Of a DNA stretch of 64,000 nt, positions 44,280 to 54,221 are shown piece by piece. A program made the position numbers and the translations under genes. A model generated the notes under the pieces. That model saw only the letters and a list, made by a program, of their open reading frames with translations, did not search any database and was not told the DNA's origin. Every line of letters starts with the position of its first letter. The first letter of the stretch is position 1. Source of the stretch: Schistocerca nitens (Eukaryota > Arthropoda > Insecta > Orthoptera > Acrididae); assembly GCF_023898315.1 (NCBI RefSeq), contig NC_064622.1, positions 175,914,178 through 175,978,177 on the forward strand, given 5' to 3'.

Positions 44280-44700
44280 TTCCTCGTTTTCCCTTCAGCT
44301 TCGCAGGACGGCCGCGGTCGATGGTTCGTTAGTGCTAGCGTTAGGCCAGCCAAATGATTACAGTGAAATCTGTGTCGCCCGCGCGCGCCACCGCATTAAA
44401 ACTCCCTTTGTGCCGCGCCAGGGACAGACGAGCACACACACGTGTGTGTGGGTGTGTGTGTGGGGGTGTGTGTGTGTGTGGAGCTCAAAAAGCCGGCCGC
44501 TCAATTTGCTGCCCGCTGATGGCTTGTCGCGCGTCATTAACGCCTTGTCGGACGCGCGCACAGCTTAAAGCTGACGGTTGGCACCCACGCGGGGGTTGCA
44601 CTGGCGCGGAGCCGAGGAGCCTGGGTGCTTCCTCGCAGCTGCTTGTGTAGTCCGTCTGCGAACGGGAAGTCCGAGCAGCGCTCGTGGTGGAGGATCTGGC
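44280..44700. other. CpG-rich, non-repetitive segment with TG repeat
   Basis: Unlike the AT-rich surroundings, this stretch is rich in CG dinucleotides (CGCCCGCGCGCGCCACCGC, GTCGCGCGTCATTAACGCC). No transposon similarity was seen. It contains the TG repeat at 44433-44480. It could be a CpG-island-like regulatory element or first exon of a host gene, but no ATG frame or splice site is convincing. Confidence 0.35.
44433..44480. repeat. (CA)n/(TG)n microsatellite
   Basis: CACACACACG followed by TG units with G interruptions; partly self-complementary. Confidence 0.9.
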
Positions 44701-44789
44701 TTTTCCCGGAAGAACGCCTGAAATGTGGTACTGCCATAGCAAGAATGAGTCATAAAGGCACACCAGACATTCGACTGAGCATCTCCGTA

Positions 44790-46645
44790 CGACTTGGTAC
44801 AACAATCGAGTCAGAAAACTGCTGCGGAAGCAAAGGGAACTTCACAGCAAACATAAACATGGCCAAAGCCTTGCAGACAAACAAAAATTACGGGAAGCGA
44901 AATGTAGTGTGAGGAGGGCTGTGCGAGAGGCGTTCAATGAATTCGAAAGTAAAGTTCCATGTACTGACTTGGCAGAAAATCCTAAGAAATTTTGGTCTTA
45001 TGTCGAAGCGGTAGGTGAATCAAAACAGAATGTCCAGACACTCTGTGACCAAAATGGTACTGAAACAGAGGATGACAGACTAAAGGCCGAAATACTAAAT
45101 GTCTTTTTCCAAAGCTGTTCACAGAGGAAGACTGCACTGTAGTTCCCTCTCTAGATTGGCTCACAGATGACAAAATGGTAGATATCGAAATAGAAGACAG
45201 AGGGACAGAGAAACAATTAAAATTGCTCAAAAGAGGAAAGGCCGCTGGACCTGATGGGATACCAATTCGACTTTGTGTAAAGGAATTTGCCTCCCTTCTT
45301 GCAGCGGTGTACCGTAGGTCTCTAGAAGAGCGTAGCGTTCCAAAGGATTGGAAAAGGGCACAGGTCATCCCCGTTTTCAAGAAGGGACGTCTAACAGATG
45401 TGCAGAACTGTAGACCTATATCTCTAACGTCGATCAGTTGCAGAATTTTGGAACACGTATTATGTTCGAGTATAATAACTTTTCCGGAGACTAGAAATCT
45501 ACTCTGTAGGAATCAGCATGGGTTTCAAAAAAGACATTCGTGTGAAACCCAGCTCGCGCTATTCATCCAGGAGACTCAAGGGCCATAGACACGGGTTCCC
45601 AGGTAGATGCCGTGTTTATTGACTTCCGCAAGGCGTTCGATACAGTTCCCCACAGTCGTTTCATGAACAAAGTAAGAGCATATTGACTATCAGACCAATT
45701 GTGTGATTGGATTGAAGAGTTCCGAGATAACAGAACGCAGCATGTCATTCTCAATGGAGAGAAGTCTTCTTAAGTAAGAGTGATTTCAGGTGTGCCGCAG
45801 GAGACTGTCGTAGGACCGTTGCTATTCACAATATACATAAATGACCTTGTGGATAACATCGGAAGTTCACTGAGGCTTTTTGCGGATGATGCTGTGGTAC
45901 ATCGAGAGGTTGTAACAATCGAAAATTGTACTGAAATGCAGGAGGATCTGCAGCGAATTGACGCATGATACAGGGAATGGCAACTGAATCTCAATGTAGA
46001 CAAGTGTAATGTGCTGCGAATACATAGAAAGAAAGATCCCTTATCATTTAGCAGGTCAGCAACTGGAAGCAGTTAATTCCATAAATTATCTGAGTGTAGG
46101 CATTAGGAGTGATGCCAGACTGAAATTCATTGGAAGAATCCGAAGGAAATGCAATCCGAAAACAAAGGAAGTAGGTTACAGTACAGCTGTTCGCCCACTA
46201 CTTGAGTATTGCTCAGCAGTGTGGGATCCGTAGCAGATAGGGTTGATAGAAGGGATAGAGAAGATCCAACGGAGAGCAGCGCGCTTCGTTACAGGATCAT
46301 TTAGTAATCGCGAAAGCGTTACGGAGATGATAGATAAACTCCAGTGGAAGACTCTGCAGGAGAGACGCTAAGTAGCTCGGTACGGGCTTTTGTTGAAGTT
46401 TCGAGAACATACCTTCACCGAGGAGTCAAGCAGTATATTGCTCCCTGCTACGTATATCTCGCGAAGAGACCATGAGGATAAAATCAGAGAGATTAGAGCC
46501 CACGCAGAGGCATACCGACAATATTTCTTTCCACGAACAATACGGGTCTGGAATAGAAAGGAGAACCGATAGAGGTACTCAAGGTACCCTCCGTCACATA
46601 GCGTCAGGTGGCTTGCGGAATATGGATGTAGATGTAGATGTAGAC
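44790..46645 (+). pseudogene. CR1-like LINE, RT region and 3' end, decayed
   Basis: From the left: VRRAVREAFNEFESKVPC and ENPKKFWSYVEAVG (linker before RT), KRGKAAGPDGIP, VPKDWKRAQVIPVFKKG, NCRPISLTSISCRILEH, NQHGFQKRHSCETQL (RT blocks 1-3), GVPQETVVGPLLFTIYINDL, LRLFADDAVV (intact FADD) and RQYFFPRTIRVWNR near the C-terminus. Frames change several times. The 3' end is GGTGGCTTGCGGAATATGGA with a (GATGTA)n tail at 46625-46645. The endonuclease part is missing (5' truncation). Confidence 0.85.
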
Positions 46646-46973
46646 GGCTGTTCATTTTTGGACATACTTCTGTACTGTCGTTTAACCGGATGTGAAATTA
46701 CACCTGCCGGTTACCCCAGCTTCTCCAAACTACATCTTGCGTTAGCAGCGAGACAGATAGCCAAGGGCTCAAAGAACCAGGTGGAAACAGTGTACACCTT
46801 TTCGCATTCTCATGTACAAATAGGACTCAAGAACAGTCTGACAAGGGAAATTTCGGTAATGACTGCAGAGCTTACCGCGATCTAGGAAGCCGTTAAGTAC
46901 TTTCATATGATACCGGAGGAAAACATTGTCACCTTCTCGGACTAAGTCTGCACTAACTCTCCTTAAATACTGT
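46646..46973. other. Unassigned DNA
   Basis: No feature recognised. Confidence 0.3.
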
Positions 46974-46985
46974 CACCGAAGACAT

Positions 46986-47192
46986 TTCTTTGGATATTTG
47001 TGGTAAGTTCCCATGGGACCAAACTGATGAGGTCATCGGTCCCTAGGATTACACACTAATTAATCTAACTTAAACTAACTCAAGCTAGGGAGAATACACA
47101 CACCCATGCCCGAGGGAGGACTCGAACCTCCGACGAGGCGAGCCGCACGAACCGTCTCAGGGCGCCCTAGAACGCAAGGCTACCCGGCGCGG
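46986..47192 (-). mobile_element. S2-family SINE
   Basis: CACCGAAGACAT (46974-46985) and CATCGAAGACAT (47193-47204): 12 bp TSD with one mismatch. Confidence 0.9.
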
Positions 47193-47204
47193 CATCGAAG
47201 ACAT

Positions 47205-47671
47205 AAAAAACACCCAAGCCCTCGAGGTAATAGCTTATGTAAAGCAGCTCCAAAGGAATGATCGCCGTGTTTCCGCGTGCTGAATTAAAATGGGAGCAAC
47301 GGGAGCGCCGAAAAAACATAAAACCTCTTTGCTGCTTCGGATTCACATTCAAATTCCGTCGAATGTTTTTTAACGGCCTCTAATGGTTTCACATTGTATA
47401 CCAGAGCAAAAATGAGGCCACATTCCCGAGTAGAAAGAGCATGTTCAGTGTGGTTGCAGCCCAACACGTCCTTAGAGTAGGGTTGGAACGCCCAGGGTGT
47501 GGCATCAGAGTCGAACACTGTCAAGTACGTCGTGTTGTTGCTCATCCCATTGCAAATTGTCGTTTCCGACAGCGAAATGTATGGGAATCAACGCTCCAAG
47601 GAAAAGGGTTGTTTCATTGGCGGATTTCATGCCATACGCTGAGGTCTTTTCGTGTCAATTTTGAGTGACGG
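47205..47671. other. Unassigned DNA
   Basis: Short open frames on both strands without motifs. Confidence 0.3.
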
Positions 47672-47683
47672 TGTGTCTTTAAT

Positions 47684-47886
47684 GCCGGCCGGGGTGGCCG
47701 AGCGGCTCTAGGCGCTACAGTATGGAACCGCGCGACCGCTACGGCCGCAGGTTCGAATCCTGCCTCGGGCATGGATGTGTGTGATGTCCTTAGGTTAGTT
47801 AGGTTTAAGTAGTTCTAAGTTCTAGGGGACTGATGACCTCAGAAGTTAAGTCCCATAGATCTCAGAGCCATTTGAACCATTTTTTT
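47684..47886 (+). mobile_element. S1-family SINE
   Basis: TGTGTCTTTAATG at 47672-47684 and 47887-47899, TSD of 12-13 bp; ends in a short T run. Confidence 0.95.
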
Positions 47887-47899
47887 TGTGTCTTTAATG

Positions 47900-48852
47900 T
47901 TTCCCTCGACCGCCTATAAGAAAATGCTGAGCGGCGGTATGTCTAAAATGCTTCCCCCGACCATCTATAAGCAAACCGCATGAGTTCAACGCTGGTTGTC
48001 ACGGTTCTGACCTCCACCGCAGAGGCGGCGAAAAATAGGGGTGAAATGTGGGTAGGAGAGTGTGTCGAACTTTCCATCTTGTGACACGTTCACGACGGCG
48101 TTGGGCAGAACTGCGATGAAATTTGCTCCAATGTGACATAATTAACCGACCTTAAAATCGCATGAAGCTCCGAGCTGTGGCCTTTTTTCGCATGTGTGGA
48201 CATCTTGCTGTTTTTAGCGTCGCTGAGCCAGAGGGCTGATGTCTTGCGGCGCCAGACTTTAGCACCGCTACAGAGGGACATCGCAGGCACCTTTGAGTCA
48301 AACTTCAAACTTATACTTCGGAATGCGAGACAGTTACGGAGTTTCAAGAAGGACCCTTTAATTTCGTTGTGCAGTGCAGTTTTATTTACAAACTGGTCTT
48401 CCTTATCCTGCGTTTTTTCCTGGCCATGTTCTCAACATCCGGCAACGAAGTAACTTACTGTTTTGCGACGCAAAATAACGTGCAGTCTTAATTTCATTGG
48501 AGCACATGAGATATGTTCGGAGTGCGAAATTGCTAATCTGCTACGACTCCACAACAGCTGATTCTCACAACCGAACTAACCGCCAGATAAATTAGTCCAA
48601 AATATCCAGGGTGCCCCTCTCCACCTACGATGTCTGGGGTAGAAGGCGCCTAACTGTTGCATGCCACGGATAAGGTAATTAGGAAAACGAATCAGCAGAT
48701 GTGGCAGCCAAAGAGGTGAGTAACGATAATCAGGTGGTTCGATGTGTTGTTCCTATACATCAATTCTCTGTTCAGACACGGTGTCATTCGTAGATGGTAA
48801 GAAGAGTGGCCAGAAGCTACCGAGAATAAGCTAAATCTCGTAAAGTTAGTTC
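47900..48852. other. Unassigned DNA
   Basis: No element or motif recognised in about 950 bp. Confidence 0.35.
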
Positions 48853-49047
48853 AAAATGGTTCAAATGGCTCTGAGCACTATGGGACTTAACATCTGAGGT
48901 CATCAGTCCCCCTAGAACTTAGAACTACTAACTAACCTAAGGACATCACACATATCCATGCCCGCGGCAGGATTCGAACCTGCGACCGTAGCGGTCGCGC
49001 GTTTCCTGACTGACGCGCCTAGAACCGCTCGGCCACAGGGGCCGGCC
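48853..49047 (-). mobile_element. S1-family SINE
   Basis: Full copy on the minus strand. TSD unclear: only CGTAA can be matched on both sides. Confidence 0.85.
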
Positions 49048-49143
49048 GTAACATGACTGTGATGCGCCTTCCTCCAAGCAGACGAGATGTCGTCGTTCTC
49101 ACTCGTTCACGTATGGGTCTTAGTAGTTATGAAGCGTGATTTC

Positions 49144-49671
49144 TGTTGTGTTGGCAGACGAGCCAACACCGTGTTACTAGTGGAGGCCGAAATGCACACG
49201 TTTTAGCTCACGCAGGCTGGCGTGAGGAGGGAAGAACTGTACTGGCGTGAGGTCTGGAACATGACAAGGAATTAGAATTCAGAAAGCGGACGTAATTAGT
49301 TTGATACTTAACTTTAATCCACTAATGATGAACGTCGCTCTTAACGGTACACGATTCACAATATTATCTGTTCAGAATAGTAACTAAATACGGCGCCTTG
49401 CTAGGTCGTAGCAAATGACGTAGCTGATGGCTATGCTAAACTGTCGTCTCTGCAAATGAGAGCGTATGTAGTCAGTGAACCATCGCTAGCAAAGTCGGCT
49501 GTACAACTGGGGCGAGTGCTAGGGAGTCTCTCTAGACTAGACCTGCCGTGTGGCGGCGCTCGGTCTGCAAACACTGATAGTGGCGACACGCGGGTCCGAC
49601 GTATACTACCGGACCGCGGCCGATTTAAAGGCTACCACCTAGCAAGTGTGGTGTCTGGCGGTGACACCACA
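49144..49671. mobile_element. Solo LTR of an LTR retrotransposon, 528 bp
   Basis: Begins TGTTGTGTTGGCAG and ends GGTGACACCACA, i.e. TG..CA, and is flanked by the 5 bp duplication ATTTC at 49139-49143 and 49672-49676. A TATA-like GATTTAAAGG lies near 49622. No internal coding sequence is present, so the element was reduced to one LTR by LTR-LTR recombination. A 5 bp TSD fits Gypsy or BEL groups; the strand of the parent element is not certain. Confidence 0.75.
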
Positions 49672-49676
49672 ATTTC

Positions 49677-50180
49677 TTTCTCCAGTGAGAGGACGCTCCA
49701 GTCTGTGGCGCTTGTGGCCTCCATATCATGGTGAGTCACATTTTGGCTGACTGTGTCTTGCGAGCTTTGGAACTTCTAGTAGTGGGAACACTGCCGTAGA
49801 GATACAACGCAGAGAAATCAAATAAAGTCGCTTACACCATGTGTTAGTTACGTGCACCTATCTTGCCTCGGCTCAAATGGACTATCCCTTTCCCACATAA
49901 CGCGCATTCTAGTTAGGAGAGGAAGAGAGCCTCGTCTATCGGATGGTCTAATGTAGGGCTGCCAGGATGTTTACGACACAGTAACAACAGAACTGGATAA
50001 AAACCGAATGTGCCAGAGGTCGTACAGCCTGTCAGTGTCATCAAGACGGTTCGAAGCGTAAAAGCTCTTAGCGATGGACGCCAATATGTGGCAGATATTC
50101 ATTGACCAGGACATATTCGTGTCAGTAAAGGATTTTTGCTTGTGGAAGGAATACACAGACAATGTTGTGGGGCAGGTTAA
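49677..50180. other. Unassigned DNA
   Basis: No clear feature; the right part may be an eroded upstream stretch of the CR1-like LINE that follows. Confidence 0.3.
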
Positions 50181-51150
50181 CCAAAGACTGCGTTTTATTG
50201 ACAGGTCACTTAGAAAATGTAAATCTAATAAAGAGACTGCCTAAACTACGCTTGTCCGTCTTCTTTTAAAGTACTGGTGCGCAGTGTAGGATCCTTACCA
50301 GATGACATTGACGGAGTACATCGAGAAAGTTCAAAGAAGGGCAGCACGTTTTGTATTATCGCGAAACAGGGGAGAGAGTGTCGCTGAAATGATACAGGAT
50401 TTGGGGTGGACATCATTACAACAAAGGCGTCTTTCGTTGCGGCGGTATTTTTTCACGAAATTTCAGTCATAAACTTTCTGCTCAGAATGCGAAAATAGTT
50501 TGTTGACGCCGACCTACATCGGAAGAAACTATCACCTTAACAAAATAAGGGAATGAGAGCTCGCACGGAAACATATATATGTTCTAATACGTTTTTTGCG
50601 TGGCCATCTTCCGCAGCAGCTGTTAACATCTTTCATTATAGGTTATTCGTCTTGAGATGACTGCAATCTAATTAAAAAGAATTACATCAGACGCGTTTCG
50701 CTTTAAATTATAAACCATCTTCAGTGGTTATTCTGTAAATTGGATAAAAACGTTTATACAGTTTCGATAGTTTTAGGTTAAAAACAGAGTTTTCTTTATA
50801 AAGTTGGCCTGCAGAATATGTAAAGAAACACAGTAAGTAACTTGCAGACTAACTTTATAAAGAAAACGCTGTTTTTAGCCTAAAACAATAAAAAACTACA
50901 AACGTATGTATCCAGTTTACAGAATAAGCACTGAAGGTGCTTTATAAACAAAAGCTAAAGCCGTCTGATGCAATTCTTTTTAATTGGATTGCAGTCAGCT
51001 CAAGACAGATAACCTAGAGCAACAAATATGGGTGTTTGTTTTCTTACCCGCGCTGTTCGAGATTAGAAGAGAGAGTTACTGTGAAGGGGTTCGATGAAGC
51101 CTCTGCTAGGCACTTTTTTTTGCAGAGTATACATGTAGATGTGGATATAG
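50181..51150 (+). pseudogene. CR1-like LINE 3' half, split by a foldback element
   Basis: YIEKVQRRAARFVLSRNRGE and DLGWTSLQQRRL (about 50310-50440) belong to the C-terminal RT ORF. After the foldback element at 50639-51016, the 3' end continues as CGCGCTGTTCGAGATTAGAAG, GGTTCGATGAAGCCTCTGC and a decayed TGTAGATGTGGATATAG tail. Confidence 0.65.
50639..51016. mobile_element. Foldback (palindromic) element of about 378 bp
   Basis: Arms 50639-50813 and 50843-51016 are inverted copies (about 80-85% by eye) separated by a loop of about 29 bp. Both arms carry AATTAAAAAGAATT, ATTCTGTAAA and TTTTCTTTATAAAGTT. The right edge GATAACCTA mirrors TAGGTTAT on the left. No coding sequence. The motif CATCAGACGCGTTTCGCTTT brings Penelope-type terminal sequences to mind, but this is inference. 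Confidence 0.75.
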
Positions 51151-51169
51151 ACTGGCTGAATGGACAGTG

Positions 51170-51975
51170 ATCGATGTCAAATGATGGAGACAAACTAGCG
51201 CTTCCGACCGTGTTTCACATTCTGGAGGAATGCCTGGGCAAGAGAAAACTGCATCACGATGGGTTCTGCATGATTTGCCGGAAATGCAGAAATGGCTACA
51301 ATATGGCATTTCTCGTACCCACTTGGAATGGTGTAAGCGACAAGGAGAGGCTTTCTTACGTTGTATCATCGTGCTGGCTGAGACTGGGCCGAATTGTTAA
51401 GAGCCACACCTAAAACGCCAATCAAACGAATGGCATCGTTACGAGTCATCACGACTATCGAAAGTTCATCAAAGCCTCAGCAATGTGAAACCTATTGCGA
51501 CTGTCGTCTACGACTATGATGATGTTACCCTAACGCATACCGTTCCCCAACGATGTACCGTAAAAGGGCTGCATTACTACACGTTCTGCAGAACCACCAA
51601 TTATTTTGTAGTACAATTCTCGGGCGCGTACAGCACAAGCTGTGACTGATTATTGAGGTGGCTAGTAGGTGCTGCACCACCCACCGTACTCCCCGGACTT
51701 AAGTCCTTGTCACTCCGACATGATTCCCAAGATTTAGGAAGCACTCTGTGAGTTCGCTCCAGAACTGGACAGAGATTCATCAGCCAATAGGCCGCGCCAT
51801 CGTAAGTACCAACACAAACAACGCTGCTCAGGGTATTCTACTACTTACACATCTCTGGCAACGTATTGTATGTAATCATGATGCCTGCTCTGAAAGACAG
51901 TAAAACTCTGAAGCATACATCTGTTTTGTATCAGGTGTAAATATGCAGTTGCCACTTTTAAATTTCTAAATCTTA
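51170..51975 (+). pseudogene. mariner-type transposase remnant
   Basis: Fragments appear in order in shifting frames: RKIASRWVLHDLPEMQKWLQ, CIIVLAETG where the first catalytic D is changed, KRQSNEWHRYES, RTVQHKL-like text near the second site, LWQRIVCN and CAGTTGCCACTTTTAAATTTC at the end. Same family as 19290-19890. Heavily decayed. Confidence 0.65.
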
Positions 51976-52175
51976 TATATTCAGACAAGAGAGCAGCAGC
52001 TAATGTAGCGGTACATTTGATCTCCACTTAATCTGCGTATGAGACGAATAGGAAATGTTTTTAAAATCTGTTAAACAGCAGTTTGCAAAGTGTTATCAGG
52101 GTGGCTGGCTCATCATGATAAGCCAACCACACATCCCTGTGCCATTATTTTAGCGATCTTTCTGTATTATGCACA
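51976..52175. other. Unassigned DNA
   Basis: Nothing recognised. Confidence 0.3.
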
Positions 52176-52187
52176 TTTAAAAACAGA

Positions 52188-52436
52188 CCGAGCGGGGTGG
52201 CGCAGTGGTTAGACACTGGACTCGCATTCGGGAGGACGACGGTTCAACCCCGCGTCCGGTCATCCTGATTTAGGTTTTCCATGATTTCCCTAAATCACTC
52301 CAGGCAAATGCCGGGATGGTTCCTCTGAAAGGGCACGGCCGCCTTCCTTCCCAATCCTTCCCTAATCCGATGAGACCGATGACCACGCTGTCTGGTCACG
52401 CTGTCTGGTCTCCTTCCCCAAACCAACCAACCAACC
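52188..52436 (+). mobile_element. S6-family tRNA-derived SINE
   Basis: Head CCGAGCGGGGTGGCGCAGTG ... GACGGTTCAACCCCG (B box), then TTTAGGTTTTCC, AAATGCCGGGATGGTTCC and CCGATGAGACCGATGACC, ending in CCAACCAACCAACC. The TSD is TTTAAAAACAGA at 52176-52187 and 52437-52448 (12 bp, perfect). CACGCTGTCTGGT is repeated in tandem near the 3' end. Confidence 0.93.
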
Positions 52437-52448
52437 TTTAAAAACAGA

Positions 52449-52649
52449 TATTTCAGTATATTAATGTTTCCTTGATAGTGGGAACGTGTGAGTGGCTATC
52501 AGAGACTGGAAAAAGAGTGAGCACAGTTTTTTCCAAAAGAATTTTACTCTAACTATTTTTTTGTGGTCCAGACATTTTAATCACATTTGTCTCCAATTAT
52601 TTTAGCAAGCGCACTGATGATTCCGTAGCTGAGTTGAGCACCCGTAGAC

Positions 52650-52739
<90 letters not shown>

Positions 52740-53631
52740 CACACGCATGCGAGTGTAGCCCGCTCTAAACGTGTTTATGTTAAAATAACCTGCCTTTGTT
52801 TTCACCAATAACGACTGGTGTCATAATTAATAAGTAATTGTTAAAGTGATACAACACTGTCACCCTGCTGACATTTAGCCAATCTGACAGCCTATCAAAG
52901 ACAGTAAGACATATTTTGCATCAAGGAGGACGTACAAATGTCGTAGTCAACTCCGGAGTAGCGGTGTTCGGAGATTAAACTCGACTCTTGAATTTTCCAT
53001 CAGCGATGAGAAAATCGCTGACATGGCGTTGCAATAGCCGAGTGCGCAAGACAAAAGAGGCGTACAATAGAAGCAGCTATCCATTCACGGGTTCTGCGCG
53101 AGAAGGAATTAAAGCCAGGCACGTTTCTAGCAAACAGAGGGAAAAAAGGGCTTGACGATACGGCAAACAAATTGCACTCCAAAGCGTTCAGTTTGAGACG
53201 AACGAAATTCCCGGTGAGGTAGTGCTGCAGCAAAACACTTGCGCCGTTATTGCTCCTTAATGCTTAGGTTGGAACGACAGCTCTAAACGTGTGCAAATGG
53301 AGATTCACAGTACGAATTCTCATTGTAAAGATACAATCCTACCGTTTTTCTGTTAAAATACATTAAAGAAACTAGCCTTTGGATTGTGAGCATTGTGTAG
53401 CTGTGCTGGACGGGGCGCACGCCACCAGAGGTTAGCGTTGCCACTTGCGGATCAAAGATACCGCCGATTTTCAGAAATAACCATTCTGGTGGCCAGAACA
53501 TTTGTTAAGGTGATTTTCCACGAGCAGGAAAGACACCTAACTATTCCCCCAGGGGACGCATAGCAAAAGCTGCGCTCCGGATACTATCTCAGTGAATCAC
53601 AGAACAGAGGCAACCAGAGAAATACAAATAC
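52449..53631. other. Unassigned DNA with CA repeat
   Basis: Apart from the CA microsatellite at 52652-52735, nothing recognised. Confidence 0.35.
52652..52735. repeat. (CA)n microsatellite, interrupted
   Basis: About 40 CA units with one AAACATA interruption near 52685-52691. Open frames over it are artefacts. Confidence 0.97.
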
Positions 53632-54221
53632 CTGTCAAGAAGTTTGACAACAGCAGACCCTCCGCTGCAGAGTGAAACTTCATTTCGGAAACACACCCCA
53701 GGTTGTGGCTACGCCATGTCTCCGCAAAATCCTTTCTTCCTGGACTGCTAGTCCTGACAGTTTCGCATGAGAACATCTGTGAAGTTTGGATGGTAGGAGA
53801 TGAGGTACGGGGGGAAGTAAAGAGCTATCCTGCTTGCGTACTCAATCGTAGAGCCATTGTCTGTGAAAGGTTCTAGTCTCGGTCTGGCACACATTTTTAA
53901 ACTGCCAGGAAGTGTCATATCAACGTGCAGAGTGGAGAGCGAAAAATTCATTTTGGAACATTTCCTAGGCTGTGGCCCAGCCATGTCTTCGCAACATCCT
54001 TTCTTCCAAGAGTGGCTGTCCGGCAAGTTTCACAGCAGAACTGTGAAGTTTGGATGGTAGGAGTTGAGCTGCTGGAGGAAGTAAAGCTGTGAGGACGGGT
54101 CGTGAGTCATGCTTGCGTAGCTCACAATCAGTCAGATGGGCACTTACCAGCGTAAGGTAAAGGTCTTGGATTCGAGTCCTGGTTCGGCACATATTTTCAG
54201 TCTGCCAGTAAGTTTCAAATA
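53632..54221 (+). mobile_element. S5-family SINE, tandem dimer, decayed
   Basis: Two units, each with CTCCGCTGCAGAGTG-like, AAGTTTGGATGGTAGGAG and tRNA-like head blocks (near 53840-53880 and 54110-54180), ending CTGCCAGTAAGTTTCAAATA. The A box regions are damaged. Compare the composite at 42655-43284. Confidence 0.75.

Noticed and set aside
52602..52808. Open frames over the CA repeat and over the GA repeat at 8376
   Set aside because: Low-complexity translation only.
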